DNA of 33,910 nt from Candidatus Brocadia sp. (GTDB lineage Bacteria > Planctomycetota > Brocadiia > Brocadiales > Brocadiaceae). Position numbers and translations under genes: made by a program. The notes below the pieces were generated by a model that had not been told where the DNA came from, did not search any database, and saw nothing but the letters and a program-made list of their open reading frames with translations. Positions 15,457 to 24,785 of the stretch are shown in pieces. The stretch covers positions 1 to 33,910 of the forward strand of contig JABWAQ010000033.1 in the NCBI GenBank assembly GCA_013360945.1, in the 5' to 3' direction. Numbering within the stretch: the first letter of the stretch is position 1; every line of letters starts with the position of its first letter.

Positions 15457-15552
15457 ATGTGTACGACATGTGCGAAACATAATCCCGGCGGGAAAAAGAA
15501 GATGGAAGTGCCCGGAAAGAAAAAGGCAGGGGAAAAGGGAAAAAAGAAATAG
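15457..15552 (+). CDS. 31-residue Cys/Lys-rich small protein
   Basis: A very short gene with all the signals of a real one: promoter TTGCAA/TATAAT upstream, AAGGAGG at 15441-15447 ahead of the ATG, and a strong terminator 12 bases after the TAG. The product begins MCTTCAKHNPGG, with a CxxC pair and a histidine, then continues as a basic tail (K and G with few other residues, about 14 lysines of 31). The CxxC-H start could bind a metal and the tail nucleic acid, but no family is recognised with certainty. It is the last gene before rnpB, which is read from the other side. Confidence 0.7.
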   Translation: MCTTCAKHNPGGKKKMEVPGKKKAGEKGKKK

Positions 15553-15564
15553 AAATTTAAAAAA

Positions 15565-15603
15565 AATCCCCTCCGATAAATAGTATGATTATCGGAGGGG
15601 ATT
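15565..15603. terminator. Strong bidirectional terminator shared with rnpB
   Basis: AATCCCCTCCGATAA (15565-15579) pairs perfectly with TTATCGGAGGGGATT (15589-15603) across a nine-base loop. A-runs and T-runs flank both sides, so it can end the 31-codon gene on the plus strand and rnpB on the minus strand. Confidence 0.9.
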
Positions 15604-15611
15604 TTTTGTTT

Positions 15612-16016
15612 AAGTAGACAGTAAGCCGAGTCCTGTCGTGGGCGGTCATTTATCTAGTCTCGTTGTTGCCAGCGAGATCAAACGGCTTACCCGGAAGTAC
15701 TAACGAAGCGGACCACTTCATCCTTCCCTATTTAGCCTTTCTCCCAGTGGGGTTTGCCATGCCTCCAATGTCACCATTGGAGCGGTGGGCTCTTACATTA
15801 AGCCGATACTTGTCCCTGTATGTTTAACCAGGGAATCGACCCCGCCATTTCACCCTTATCCCGACAAAAAGGCGGGACGGTATATTTTCTGTTGCACTTT
15901 CCTTCCCGTTACCGGGACTCCGCGTTACGGAGCACTGTGTCCTGTGGAGCTCGGACTTTCCTCCCGTTCTTTCTATTTCCATGAATAGTGAGAACCGGCG
16001 ACCACCTCGTCTACTT
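15612..16016 (-). ncRNA. rnpB: RNase P RNA, class A
   Basis: The catalytic RNA that trims tRNA 5' leaders. Read on the minus strand it has the conserved 5' core GAGGAAAGTCCGAGCTCC, followed by ACAGGAC, and the 3' core with GACAGGACTCGGCTTACTGT. The ends AAGTAGAC (16016-16009) and GTCTACTT (15619-15612) pair as helix P1, giving about 405 nt, typical for ancestral type A. The 5' end overlaps the last codon and stop codon of the zinc-ribbon gene (stop at 16011-16013), so the RNA is probably processed from, or initiated within, that transcript. It ends at the terminator 15565-15603. Confidence 0.93.
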
Positions 16017-16745
16017 TACTTCTTCTTCCAGATCTTCGCTATCACTGTTCAGATATAAAATCCGACCGCAACTATGGCAAAAGGTAAGATTTTTACCTGA
16101 CATAAGCTGGTTAAGCGTTTGCGCTGTTATGGACATGAAGCAGCCTTGGCATACCTTATTTACAACATTAATTACAGCTACGGCATCCTTATGACTCACC
16201 AATCTACTATAATGTTGTAACGTATCATGATCCAGCATGGATGCATATCTATCGTGTTTTTCCTTAAGTTCATTCATCTCGGTTTCCATTACCTTCAGGT
16301 CGGCTTCTACACGTCTTTGAAGTTCTTTTAGCTGTGCCCCTTCATGTTCAATCTCTTTTTCAAACAACTTGTATCTCTGTTGCATCTCCTCGTAGTTTGC
16401 CATCATGGCCAGGATTTCATCCTCCAGAACGGACTTGTCCGCCTCCTTTCCTCCAATTTCGGTTTTTATGGCACTGTATTCTTTGTTGGTTTTGACCAGA
16501 TTCACCTGGAGTCGTAATTTATTGATCTCTGCCTCTATGCTCTTTAAGTCGAGTTCCTTAATGCCGACTTTTTTCTGAAAGGTCTTTATCTCATCACCAA
16601 GTTTTGCCAGTTCTGCCTTCTTTTGCTGGATGTGGTCCTGTTTCTTTTGAACATCGTATCCGCGGTAAAGCTTGTCGCCTTCCAGCCTTTTCAACTTTGT
16701 GTCTATTGATTGCAACCGACGTAGTACCTCTATCCTTTCATTCAT
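16011..16745 (-). CDS. Coiled-coil protein with C4 zinc ribbon (CT398-like)
   Basis: A 244-residue protein. Residues about 1-180 are one long coiled coil with heptad pattern (LQSIDTKLKRLEG, later LKELQRRVEADLKVMETEM). The C-terminal domain is a zinc ribbon with CQGC (Cys199, Cys202) and CHSC (Cys223, Cys226), the zf-RING_7 type. The family is often described as nucleic-acid binding, but its role is not settled. The gene lies 98 bases after rpoD on the same strand, and its stop codon falls inside rnpB helix P1, so it links rpoD and rnpB. Confidence 0.85.
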   Translation of the reverse strand: MNERIEVLRRLQSIDTKLKRLEGDKLYRGYDVQKKQDHIQQKKAELAKLGDEIKTFQKKVGIKELDLKSIEAEINKLRLQVNLVKTNKEYSAIKTEIGGKEADKSVLEDEILAMMANYEEMQQRYKLFEKEIEHEGAQLKELQRRVEADLKVMETEMNELKEKHDRYASMLDHDTLQHYSRLVSHKDAVAVINVVNKVCQGCFMSITAQTLNQLMSGKNLTFCHSCGRILYLNSDSEDLEEEVK

Positions 16746-16843
16746 AGACTCCTCTTGGCTAATAATTTCATCCGCATCAACCGGGACAAGCTGTGCCGGT
16801 AATCACCAAATTGAAACGTATTGCAATGCGTCCGCCCCTGCCA

Positions 16844-18496
16844 TCAATCCGTACTAATTCCATCCAGAAAACCTTCGAGTTTACGACTTCTAATCGGATG
16901 CTGCAATTTCCGCACTGCTTTTGCCTCAATCTGCCTTACCCTTTCCCTTGTTACCTTAAATATCTTGCCAACTTCTTCAAGCGTGTACGTATAGCCATCG
17001 CCGATACCGTACCGAAGTTTAATAATTTCCCTTTCGCGATAGGTTAACGTTTCCAATACGTTTTCAATCTTATCTTTCAGCATCTCCTGGGTTGCCGCCG
17101 ACACGGGAGATTCTGCCTTTTCGTCCTCGATAAAGTCGCCGAAGGAGCTATCCTCGCTTTCTCCAACAGGCCGGTCAAGCGAGATTTGATGTCTCGATAT
17201 CTTGAGTACCCTTCGTGCCTCTCCAACGGTGATCTTTACTTCTTTGGCAATCTCTTCTATTGTCGGTTCGCGACCTCTTTCCTGCAAAAGTTTCTTCGAA
17301 ACATTTCTGATCTTACTCATGGTCTCAATCATGTGTACCGGAATGCGTATTGTTCTTGCCTGATCTGCAATCGAACGGGTAATCGCCTGACGTATCCACC
17401 ATGTGGCGTACGTGCTGAATTTATATCCCCGGCGATATTCATACTTGTCCACCGCACGCATAAGGCCCGTATTGCCTTCCTGGATTAAATCCAGGAAGCT
17501 CAGCCCACGATTCCTGTATTTCTTTGCAATACTTACGACCAGCCGGAGATTTGCCCCGGAAAGTTTTCTCTTGGCAGTTTCATGCTCCCGGTAGATATTT
17601 TCAATAGATTCTACCCGGCGTTTCAGGCTCAGGGAAGATTCCAAAACCATACCTTCCAGTTTTTCATATTGAGATTCCAGTTCTTTATAATGGCCATTGG
17701 ATTTAGAGCGCGGTCTGCATTCCATGATCTGCGTCTCTAAAAATTCCATTTCAGAGATAATCTCTTGAAGTTTTTTCATCATGGGCTGTATCCGTTTTGT
17801 GCGAATATTGATTTCTTCAAGCAAGTCAATGCCTTTTCGCCTTCTGTTCCGTATTGTTCGGAGCAGTTTTATTCTTTCTTTCCCGGAAGTCTGTTTCCGT
17901 TTCACACGCAAGTAATCTTTTTTGTTTTTTTGAAGAAGTAGTTTTAGGATTTTGGCACTTCTTGGAAATTGCCCTAATATCTCGTCCTTGCAATTATCGA
18001 CCATTGCATTCACCTTCAGGGTACGATCAAACGAGAGTTCCCCGTTGTTTACATCCTCCAATATCCTTAGACAGGTAGCCAATGAGAGATCGGAATGTAA
18101 TACCTTCTTCAAAAACCTCTTTCTGGTAATTTCTATCTTTTTCGCCAGCATAATCTCTTCATCGCGTGTAAGCAAAGGAATTTCACCCATCTGGGTAAGA
18201 TACATCCGAACCGGGTCATCTATCTTTTCGGTAATTGTCGGAACTTCACCAAACTCTAAATCAACCTCTGGATACGGTTCTCCCTCTTCCGCCTCTGCGA
18301 TATCACGGCTCTCAATCTCTGTTTCATCAATCAAATCGATCCCCAACTCATCCAGCATCATTAAAATATCGTCAATCTTTTCGGGAGAAATATCCGCATC
18401 ATCGGGCAACATATCGTTCAGCTCTTCATATGTCAAATAGCCCTTCTCTTTACCTTTTTGTACAAGCTGTTTAATTTTTTGGTTTAAACTTTCCAT
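16844..18496 (-). CDS. rpoD: RNA polymerase housekeeping sigma factor
   Basis: Primary sigma-70, directing RNA polymerase to promoters. At 550 residues it has region 1.1 (about 1-80), region 1.2 ([18 protein letters not shown], 94-111), a charged non-conserved region (about 130-310), region 2 with [12 protein letters not shown] and [19 protein letters not shown] (316-353) and the -10-reading [14 protein letters not shown] (363-376), region 3 and region 4 with the helix-turn-helix [17 protein letters not shown] (515-531). Region 1.1 separates it from alternative sigmas. GAGGAGG lies at good spacing before the ATG. It follows dnaG by 117 bases, as in the classic macromolecular-synthesis operon (rpsU absent). 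Confidence 0.95.
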   Translation of the reverse strand: MESLNQKIKQLVQKGKEKGYLTYEELNDMLPDDADISPEKIDDILMMLDELGIDLIDETEIESRDIAEAEEGEPYPEVDLEFGEVPTITEKIDDPVRMYLTQMGEIPLLTRDEEIMLAKKIEITRKRFLKKVLHSDLSLATCLRILEDVNNGELSFDRTLKVNAMVDNCKDEILGQFPRSAKILKLLLQKNKKDYLRVKRKQTSGKERIKLLRTIRNRRRKGIDLLEEINIRTKRIQPMMKKLQEIISEMEFLETQIMECRPRSKSNGHYKELESQYEKLEGMVLESSLSLKRRVESIENIYREHETAKRKLSGANLRLVVSIAKKYRNRGLSFLDLIQEGNTGLMRAVDKYEYRRGYKFSTYATWWIRQAITRSIADQARTIRIPVHMIETMSKIRNVSKKLLQERGREPTIEEIAKEVKITVGEARRVLKISRHQISLDRPVGESEDSSFGDFIEDEKAESPVSAATQEMLKDKIENVLETLTYREREIIKLRYGIGDGYTYTLEEVGKIFKVTRERVRQIEAKAVRKLQHPIRSRKLEGFLDGISTD

Positions 18497-18613
18497 CTAA
18501 AGATAGACCTCCTCAACAATGTCATTTATGTAAATGGAGATGATCGGTTTAAGTTTTTTTGTCAAATCCCGTCTCACATCTGACAGGGTAAATAACAACT
18601 TCAGAACCAGACT

Positions 18614-20398
18614 TTATTTTAAGACATGTTTGTGTTTGTTTTTTGTATGAACTTCTTTCAACAATACAACAATATCTTCCTCATTGTTGCCCGCCTTAAT
18701 ACTCTGCAGCGTTTTCTCCTTTGTTTGGTGTCTCTCTCTCCTGCTGTTCCGTCTTTTAAAAAAATGAATATTCGCCTCTAACCTCTCGCTTTGATTTGTA
18801 ATATTTTGAAATTCCTTTGTGGTTACAAGATCCACTAATGTTTTATTGAGTCGTGCATCGTCCAGTATATGTAACAAATCTTCCTCTTTTACTCCTTGAT
18901 TTTTATGGTATAATTCAACTATTTTTTCGGCAATTTTTAAAAAATCACTATTACTAAATCCTTGCAGGCCTATTTCTTCTATGACCCTCGGTATAAGGTC
19001 ATTGCACGATAACATCAAATACAAAATTTCCCGTTCTGCCAGGGAAGAGGCATCCAATCGTTGATTAACCGGTTGTTTATTATCTGTGAAAGATGGGTAT
19101 TTATTGAATTTTTTCAAGTGGGTTCGCAAGGTCATTTCATCGATGGACATTTCTTCGGCAATCATTTTGATCAGGAGATTACGTTTAATATCGTCAGGCA
19201 TTTTCATTGCCGTTGAAAGGACATCATTGATGGCATTCGCTTTCCCATGAACGGTTGACATGTCCCATTTGGACGCGGCAATTTCAACCTTAAACCGAAA
19301 GAAATCCTTAGCATTATTGACATATGCCAAAAATTTATCGGCTCCTTCTGACACAAGAAAGTCACAGGGGTCATAACCATCAGGTAACTGGGCAATTTTC
19401 ACATCAAATTCTTCTTCAATAAAGATATCAAGGTTTCTATCAGAAGATTTCCAGCCTGCAAGATCGGCATCCAGGAGGAGTATCACCTGATTGCAGTATT
19501 GCCTTAACTGTCTCAAGTGGTGTTTTGATATGGCGGTTCCCATTACGGCGACCGACCACCCGATCCCGTGTTGATGCGCCATAATCACGTCGGTGTAGCC
19601 TTCCATGAGTATGACTTTACGGTGTTTCAGTATTGAATTTTTTGCCTGATCGATTCCGTACAGGACGTTGCTTTTGTTGAACAGAACGGTTTCTGGTGAG
19701 TTGAGATATTTGGGAAGCGAATCATCCAAAGACCGCCCCCCGAAGCCAACAACCTGTTTCCTTGCATTTACTATTGGAAACATCAACCTGTTCCGGAAAC
19801 GGTCATAATATCCATTTCCCTCCTTTTTTGGAATAATCAAACCCACTTTTTCTAATAGTTCCGTTGAGATGTTGCGTTCCTTGCATATTTTCAATAGTGC
19901 ATCCCAACTATTAGGGACATAGCCAAGACAGAAATTTTTAATTGACGGATCGCTTATCTGCCGTTTTTGCAAATAATCCCTTGCTACTTTTCCCGGTTCA
20001 CTGTCAAGTAAAATTTTATGATAAAATCTTGCGGCAAAATCGTTTATGTTTATCAAACGAGTCTTTTCTGTGATCGAAAGGGATCCCTTTTGATTATTTA
20101 AATGAGAAAGGTCAATATGTGACTTGGAAGCAACCAGTTTTACGGCTTCAATGTAACCCACCCCTTCTTGCTTCATGATAAACTGAAATACCGTCCCACC
20201 CTCACCGCATCCAAAGCACTTAAAGAGTTTCTTCTCAGGATTTATGGTAAAGGAAGGGGTTTTCTCCGAATGAAAGGGGCATAAACCAGTAAAATTTCTG
20301 CCGCTTTGTTTCAGGTGTACATACTCCGATATGATTTGAATAATATCCGAGGATTGCTGTATTTCAGATATCTTTTCTTGTGGGATAAAATTTACCAT
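18614..20398 (-). CDS. dnaG: DNA primase
   Basis: Makes RNA primers for replication. The 594 residues show the normal three-domain order: a CHC2 zinc-binding domain (Cys40-Pro-Phe-His43, then CFGC with Cys61 and Cys64), the TOPRIM catalytic core (Glu266 in MEGYTDV, Asp310 and Asp312 in LLLDADLAG) and a C-terminal helicase-binding region with low conservation. GRNFTGLCPFHSEKTPSF is a textbook motif. No Shine-Dalgarno sequence is visible before the ATG. Its promoter (20443-20470) is a perfect consensus, so dnaG probably heads the transcript that includes rpoD. Confidence 0.96.
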   Translation of the reverse strand: MVNFIPQEKISEIQQSSDIIQIISEYVHLKQSGRNFTGLCPFHSEKTPSFTINPEKKLFKCFGCGEGGTVFQFIMKQEGVGYIEAVKLVASKSHIDLSHLNNQKGSLSITEKTRLININDFAARFYHKILLDSEPGKVARDYLQKRQISDPSIKNFCLGYVPNSWDALLKICKERNISTELLEKVGLIIPKKEGNGYYDRFRNRLMFPIVNARKQVVGFGGRSLDDSLPKYLNSPETVLFNKSNVLYGIDQAKNSILKHRKVILMEGYTDVIMAHQHGIGWSVAVMGTAISKHHLRQLRQYCNQVILLLDADLAGWKSSDRNLDIFIEEEFDVKIAQLPDGYDPCDFLVSEGADKFLAYVNNAKDFFRFKVEIAASKWDMSTVHGKANAINDVLSTAMKMPDDIKRNLLIKMIAEEMSIDEMTLRTHLKKFNKYPSFTDNKQPVNQRLDASSLAEREILYLMLSCNDLIPRVIEEIGLQGFSNSDFLKIAEKIVELYHKNQGVKEEDLLHILDDARLNKTLVDLVTTKEFQNITNQSERLEANIHFFKRRNSRRERHQTKEKTLQSIKAGNNEEDIVVLLKEVHTKNKHKHVLK

Positions 20399-20442
20399 TA
20401 ATTGGAGGGGACGAGTTGTTTAAAGTAATATTAAACTTTGTA

Positions 20443-20470
20443 ATTATATCATTAAATTAAATTATGTCAA
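20443..20470 (-). promoter_or_regulatory. Consensus sigma-70 promoter of dnaG-rpoD
   Basis: On the minus strand TTGACA (20470-20465) and TATAAT (20448-20443) are 16 bases apart. The predicted start is near 20436, leaving a leader of about 38 bases before the dnaG ATG. Both hexamers match the consensus exactly. Confidence 0.8.
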
Positions 20471-20540
20471 TAAATTGAGAGACAATTACTTATTACTATC
20501 TCATGCTACAATTTAAACTTTTGTAAGAGCAAATACGTAA

Positions 20541-21317
20541 CTATTTACAAATTCTTATGTTAATGCCATTTTTTGCCAAATATTCCTTTACTTCTTGTAT
20601 GGAAATTTCTCTATAATGAAAAATAGAGGCTGCCAGGGCTGCATCCACCTTCCCCTTTGTAAAGACATCGTAAAAATGTTCCAACGCGCCCGCCCCACCA
20701 GATGCAATAATTGGAATATTCACCGCTTCAGATACAGCCCTGTTTAATTCAATGTCAAACCCATCCTTTGTGCCATCGCAGTCCATGCTGGTTAGTAATA
20801 TTTCGCCGGCGCCCTTTTCTTCAACGGTTTTTGCCCATTCAACTGCATCTATCCCGGTAGGCGTCCTGCCGCCGTTTACATAAACTTCCCATTGCGTTGA
20901 ATCCACATTGCCCTTTATCCTCTTTGCGTCAATCGCAACCACGATGCACTGGCTTCCAAATCGCCTGGATGCCCTGGTAACAAACTCAGAATCTTTAACG
21001 GCAGCGGTGTTGATGGAAACTTTATCTGCCCCTGCATTGAGCAACCGTCGGATGTCATCAATATTACGGATACCCCCGCCAACGGTTAAGGGAATAAACA
21101 CTTGTTCAGCGGTCTTTTGTACTACATCAAGGATAATATTTCTGTTTTCATAAGAGGCGGTAATGTCCAGAAACGTCAACTCATCGGCACCTTCCCTGTC
21201 ATATAAAGCCGCTATCTCTACAGGATCTCCTGCATCTTTTAAATTTACAAAATTAGTCCCCTTAACGACTCGCCCATCCTTAACATCCAGACATGGGATA
21301 ATTCTTTTGGCAAGCAT
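20541..21317 (-). CDS. hisF: Imidazole glycerol phosphate synthase, cyclase subunit
   Basis: With HisH, HisF closes the imidazole ring and releases AICAR in histidine synthesis. The 258-residue TIM barrel begins with [15 protein letters not shown] (catalytic Asp11) and has the second catalytic Asp130 in VVAIDAKR. The phosphate-binding loops VGGGIR and IASGGAG are present. It follows thiG by about 100 bases on the same strand. No hisH or other his gene is in the window. Confidence 0.95.
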   Translation of the reverse strand: MLAKRIIPCLDVKDGRVVKGTNFVNLKDAGDPVEIAALYDREGADELTFLDITASYENRNIILDVVQKTAEQVFIPLTVGGGIRNIDDIRRLLNAGADKVSINTAAVKDSEFVTRASRRFGSQCIVVAIDAKRIKGNVDSTQWEVYVNGGRTPTGIDAVEWAKTVEEKGAGEILLTSMDCDGTKDGFDIELNRAVSEAVNIPIIASGGAGALEHFYDVFTKGKVDAALAASIFHYREISIQEVKEYLAKNGINIRICK

Positions 21318-21416
21318 AATAAATTTAAAATGCCCTTAGTTTAAAAATTGAAATACAAGCAAAGGAATTTTTTCCACTCGTTAAGATAAAACTTACCTGG
21401 GCAGGAAAGATGAAGT

Positions 21417-22211
21417 TTAAAAATCCTTTTCAGGGCTGCTGGCTTTTGCATAGAGCCTTTTGGGTATGCGTCCGGACAGGAATGCAAGTCGCCCCGATTC
21501 ACATGCCAGTTTCATTGCCTTTGCCATACAGACAGGGTCTTTTGCAAGGGCAATTCCCGTATTCAGCAATACGCCTTCGCAACCAAGTTCCATAGCGATA
21601 GTAACGTCAGATGCCGTACCAACACCAGCGTCAACGATAATAGGAACCCTGGCTGACTCGAGGATGATCCTTATGTTGTTTTTGTTTAAAATGCCCTGGC
21701 CAGACCCAATGGGCGCACCGGCTGGCATAACACAGGTGGCTCCTGCGTCTTCTAATTTTCTGGCAATAATAGGGTCGTCAGAGGTATAGACAAGCACCGT
21801 AAACCCCTCCTTCACCAAAACCTGTGTTGCTTTTAGAGTTTCAACCGGGTCTGGCAAGAGTGTTTTTTCATCGCCCAGCACCTCTAACTTGATCATGTCG
21901 GACATGCCCGCTTCGCGGGCAAGGTGAGCAACCCGAATGGCTTCATCGGCAGAATAACACCCTGCCGTATTTGGCAAAATCTTGTATCTCCTGGTGTCAA
22001 TATAATCCATAAGGGAAGTGGTCTCATTGATCTTTATCCTTCGGACTGCAACCGTAACGACCTCCGTACCGCTGGACTCTAAGGCATCTTCCATCACCGT
22101 CATCGAAGGATACTTGCCTGTACCAACAAAAAGTCGGGAGGTAAATTCATACCTCCCGATCTTTAGTTTTGCACCCTCTATCCTTTTTTCAACCTTATCC
22201 GCCACCAACAA
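21417..22211 (-). CDS. thiG: Thiazole synthase ThiG
   Basis: Forms the thiazole phosphate of thiamine from deoxyxylulose 5-phosphate, ThiS thiocarboxylate and dehydroglycine. The 264 residues show [12 protein letters not shown], the Schiff-base lysine in MIKLEVLGD (Lys108), [14 protein letters not shown] and [10 protein letters not shown]. The TTG at 22211 overlaps the 3' end of thiS by 17 bases; TTG at 22208 and GTG at 22205 are equally possible starts, and no Shine-Dalgarno settles it. The overlap suggests coupled translation with thiS. Confidence 0.94.
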   Translation of the reverse strand: MLVADKVEKRIEGAKLKIGRYEFTSRLFVGTGKYPSMTVMEDALESSGTEVVTVAVRRIKINETTSLMDYIDTRRYKILPNTAGCYSADEAIRVAHLAREAGMSDMIKLEVLGDEKTLLPDPVETLKATQVLVKEGFTVLVYTSDDPIIARKLEDAGATCVMPAGAPIGSGQGILNKNNIRIILESARVPIIVDAGVGTASDVTIAMELGCEGVLLNTGIALAKDPVCMAKAMKLACESGRLAFLSGRIPKRLYAKASSPEKDF

Positions 22212-22395
22212 AAGTTACGACCTCCAAAATGTCTGTATCCTTTAACACCTGTGCAGAAAGTTCCTTTCTGGGAACAATGTGTAAATTTAATTCTACTGCA
22301 ACACGATTTTTATCGATCTTGCATAAATCAAGCAATTTTTCAATAGTCGTTCCTTCCGGGCATTCCTTTATTTCACCATTTATGGTAACTTTCAT
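22195..22395 (-). CDS. thiS: Sulfur carrier protein ThiS
   Basis: A 66-residue ubiquitin-like carrier that holds the sulfur for thiazole synthesis as a C-terminal thiocarboxylate. It has the family layout: [19 protein letters not shown] at the start, [13 protein letters not shown] in the middle and a C-terminal VTFVGGG that ends in the needed Gly-Gly. The gene starts five bases after the stop of the Nfn fusion, with GAGG in that overlap region, and runs into thiG. No thiamine riboswitch sequence was seen upstream. Confidence 0.93.
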   Translation of the reverse strand: MKVTINGEIKECPEGTTIEKLLDLCKIDKNRVAVELNLHIVPRKELSAQVLKDTDILEVVTFVGGG

Positions 22396-22400
22396 TTACC

Positions 22401-24785
22401 TCAACTCATCATTACGGCAGGTTTCTTTGATCTTACATATGCGTCAATTGCCTTCGCTGCCTTTTTCCCGGCGCCCATAGCCAGAATGACCGTTGCGGCG
22501 CCCGTTACAATATCACCACCGGCAAAGACGCCTTCTTTGCTTGTCTTACACGTCTCCAGATCGGCTACGATATTGCCCCATTTATTTATCTGTAAATCCG
22601 GTGTGGTGGATTGAATTAACGGGTTTGGACCGTTGCCGATGGACATAATCACACACTCGACATTGAGCACAAATTCCGACCCTTTCACGGGAATGGGGCG
22701 TCTTCTGCCCGATTCATCAGGTTCTCCCAGCTCCATCCTCACACACTCCAGGCCACTGACCCAGCCTTTTTCATCGCCTAAAATTTTTATAGGATTAGTC
22801 AGGAACTTAAATTGCAATCCTTCTTCTTCGCCATGGTGGATTTCATCAATCCTGGCCGGCATTTCCTCCCGGGAACGGCGGTAAACAATATACACATTCT
22901 CGGCGCCCAAGCGTAAGGCGGTTCTTGCAGCATCCATGGCCACGTTTCCTGCACCGATCACCGCCACATTCTTCCGCATGGCAATCGGCGTTGCATATTG
23001 AGTATTAAAGGCCTTCATCAAATTGACCCTGGTGAGGTATTCATTGGCTGAATATACTCCGTTCAGATTTTCTCCCTGAATTCCCATAAACATGGGCAGC
23101 CCGGCGCCCGTTCCAACAAAAACCGCATCGAAACCGTTCTCTAATAACTCATCCACCGTTTGCGCCTTTCCAATGACGGCATCGACTTCGATCTTGACTC
23201 CTAATTTTCTGAGATACTCAACCTCCGATTCCACAATGGCCTTCGGCAGCCTGAATTCCGGAATTCCATAAACTAATACACCGCCCGCCTTATGCAGTGC
23301 CTCAAATATCGTTACATCATGCCCCATCTTGATTAACTCACCCGCACAGGCAAGCCCGGCCGGACCAGCGCCCACAATTGCTACTTTATAGCCCGTCTTT
23401 TCAGGTATTGCAGGTATCTCCACTGCGCCATGGTTTCGTTCATAGTCAGCGACGAACCGTTCCAGGTTTCCGATCGCCACCGGTTTAAATTTCTTCCCAA
23501 CAATACACACTTTCTCACACTGATCTTCCTGTGGGCATACCCGTCCGCAAACGGCCGGCAAGGCGTTTGTCTCCTTAATCTTGCGCGCAGCCGCAAGGAA
23601 ATCGCCCTCTGCAATCAGTTTGATAAATCCCGGAATGTCAATGCTGACAGGACACCCCGCACAGCAGAGGGGCTTCTTGCACTGCAAACAGCGCAATGCC
23701 TCCTGGCGCGCCATCTCCGGTGTGTATCCGTACGGTACCTCGTCAAAATTCCTTATCCTGTTTTTGGGCTCTTGTTCCGGCATCTTTTGTCGCGGGATGG
23801 CGCCCATTTTCCTTGCACCTGGTTTTCCACCACCTGCCTCAATCCCCGAAAGCCCTTCGGCTAATTGCTCAACAACCGCATGACCTTCAGTGGCATGCAT
23901 GGAGACCGCGGGTTTATGCACCGTGCCTGCACGGTCTTCCGGTGGTTTCCAGCAAGAACTGTCTTTGCTTACACTTGGTATTCGCGACTCTTTGCCATTA
24001 CCGGAGTATGTTTTTAAACGCTGCACCAAATTATCGTAATCTACCAGATGCCCGTCAAACTCAGGGCCGTCCACACAAACAAACTTGGGTTTATTATCTA
24101 TCAAGACCCTGCAGCACCCGCACATACCCGTTCCATCCACCATAATTGGGTTAAGGCTTACGACCGTTTTTATATTATAAGGTTTTGTAAGTTTGCTGAC
24201 GTTAGCCATAAGCGGTACAGGTCCTACGGCGAAAACAATGTCTATCTTCTTTCCTTTGTTAATCAAATCCTGGAGCACCTGTGTGGGGAACCCTTTTGTA
24301 CCTTTGGAACCATCATCGGTGGCAATCATAAACTCGCTGCTACACGCCTGCATCTCTTTTTCACAAATCAAGAGATCTTTATTCCTTGCGCTAATAATCG
24401 ATATTACATTGTTGCCGGCGTCATGGAGTGCCTGAGCAATCGGCATCACCAGGGCAATGCCCAGACCTCCGCCAATACAAACGGCCGTCCCATAATTTTC
24501 AATATGTGTGGGATGCCCTAACGGCCCCACCACGTCTAAAAGATAATCGCCAACATTTAAGCCGGATAGCTGCCGTGTCGTATCTCCCGCAACCTGGAAA
24601 ATAATTGTAATCGTTCCGCGTACAGAATCAGAACCGGCAATCGTTAAGGGTATTCTTTCACCTTGTTCGTCTATGCGAAGCATAACGAATTGCCCGGGCT
24701 TCCTTTTGCTGGCAACCCCGGGTGCGTTGATTTTCATCAAAAAAGTAGATTCTGCGATCTTTGCCTTTTCAACAATCTTAAACAT
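22401..24785 (-). CDS. Fused NfnA-NfnB flavoprotein (ferredoxin:NADP oxidoreductase / GltD-like)
   Basis: One 794-residue chain joins two proteins that are usually separate. Residues about 1-250 are NfnA/SudB-like: an FAD/NAD reductase fold with KPGQFVMLRI and GGGLGIALVMPIA, and a [2Fe-2S] site formed by D-G-T-G-M-C-G-C-C (near 215-223) and FVCVDGPEFDG. Residues about 345-794 are NfnB/GltD-like: RCLQCKKPLCCAGCPVSI and VCGRVCPQEDQCEKVC for two [4Fe-4S] clusters, FAD loop GAGPAGLACAGEL and NADPH loop GAGNVAMDAARTALRLG. A linker of about 90 residues joins them. The start at 24785 (MFKIVEKAKIAES) is chosen because the upstream extension has no family match. Function: NADPH/NADH-ferredoxin electron transfer, possibly bifurcating; glutamate synthase small subunit is the alternative. 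Confidence 0.88.
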   Translation of the reverse strand: MFKIVEKAKIAESTFLMKINAPGVASKRKPGQFVMLRIDEQGERIPLTIAGSDSVRGTITIIFQVAGDTTRQLSGLNVGDYLLDVVGPLGHPTHIENYGTAVCIGGGLGIALVMPIAQALHDAGNNVISIISARNKDLLICEKEMQACSSEFMIATDDGSKGTKGFPTQVLQDLINKGKKIDIVFAVGPVPLMANVSKLTKPYNIKTVVSLNPIMVDGTGMCGCCRVLIDNKPKFVCVDGPEFDGHLVDYDNLVQRLKTYSGNGKESRIPSVSKDSSCWKPPEDRAGTVHKPAVSMHATEGHAVVEQLAEGLSGIEAGGGKPGARKMGAIPRQKMPEQEPKNRIRNFDEVPYGYTPEMARQEALRCLQCKKPLCCAGCPVSIDIPGFIKLIAEGDFLAAARKIKETNALPAVCGRVCPQEDQCEKVCIVGKKFKPVAIGNLERFVADYERNHGAVEIPAIPEKTGYKVAIVGAGPAGLACAGELIKMGHDVTIFEALHKAGGVLVYGIPEFRLPKAIVESEVEYLRKLGVKIEVDAVIGKAQTVDELLENGFDAVFVGTGAGLPMFMGIQGENLNGVYSANEYLTRVNLMKAFNTQYATPIAMRKNVAVIGAGNVAMDAARTALRLGAENVYIVYRRSREEMPARIDEIHHGEEEGLQFKFLTNPIKILGDEKGWVSGLECVRMELGEPDESGRRRPIPVKGSEFVLNVECVIMSIGNGPNPLIQSTTPDLQINKWGNIVADLETCKTSKEGVFAGGDIVTGAATVILAMGAGKKAAKAIDAYVRSKKPAVMMS

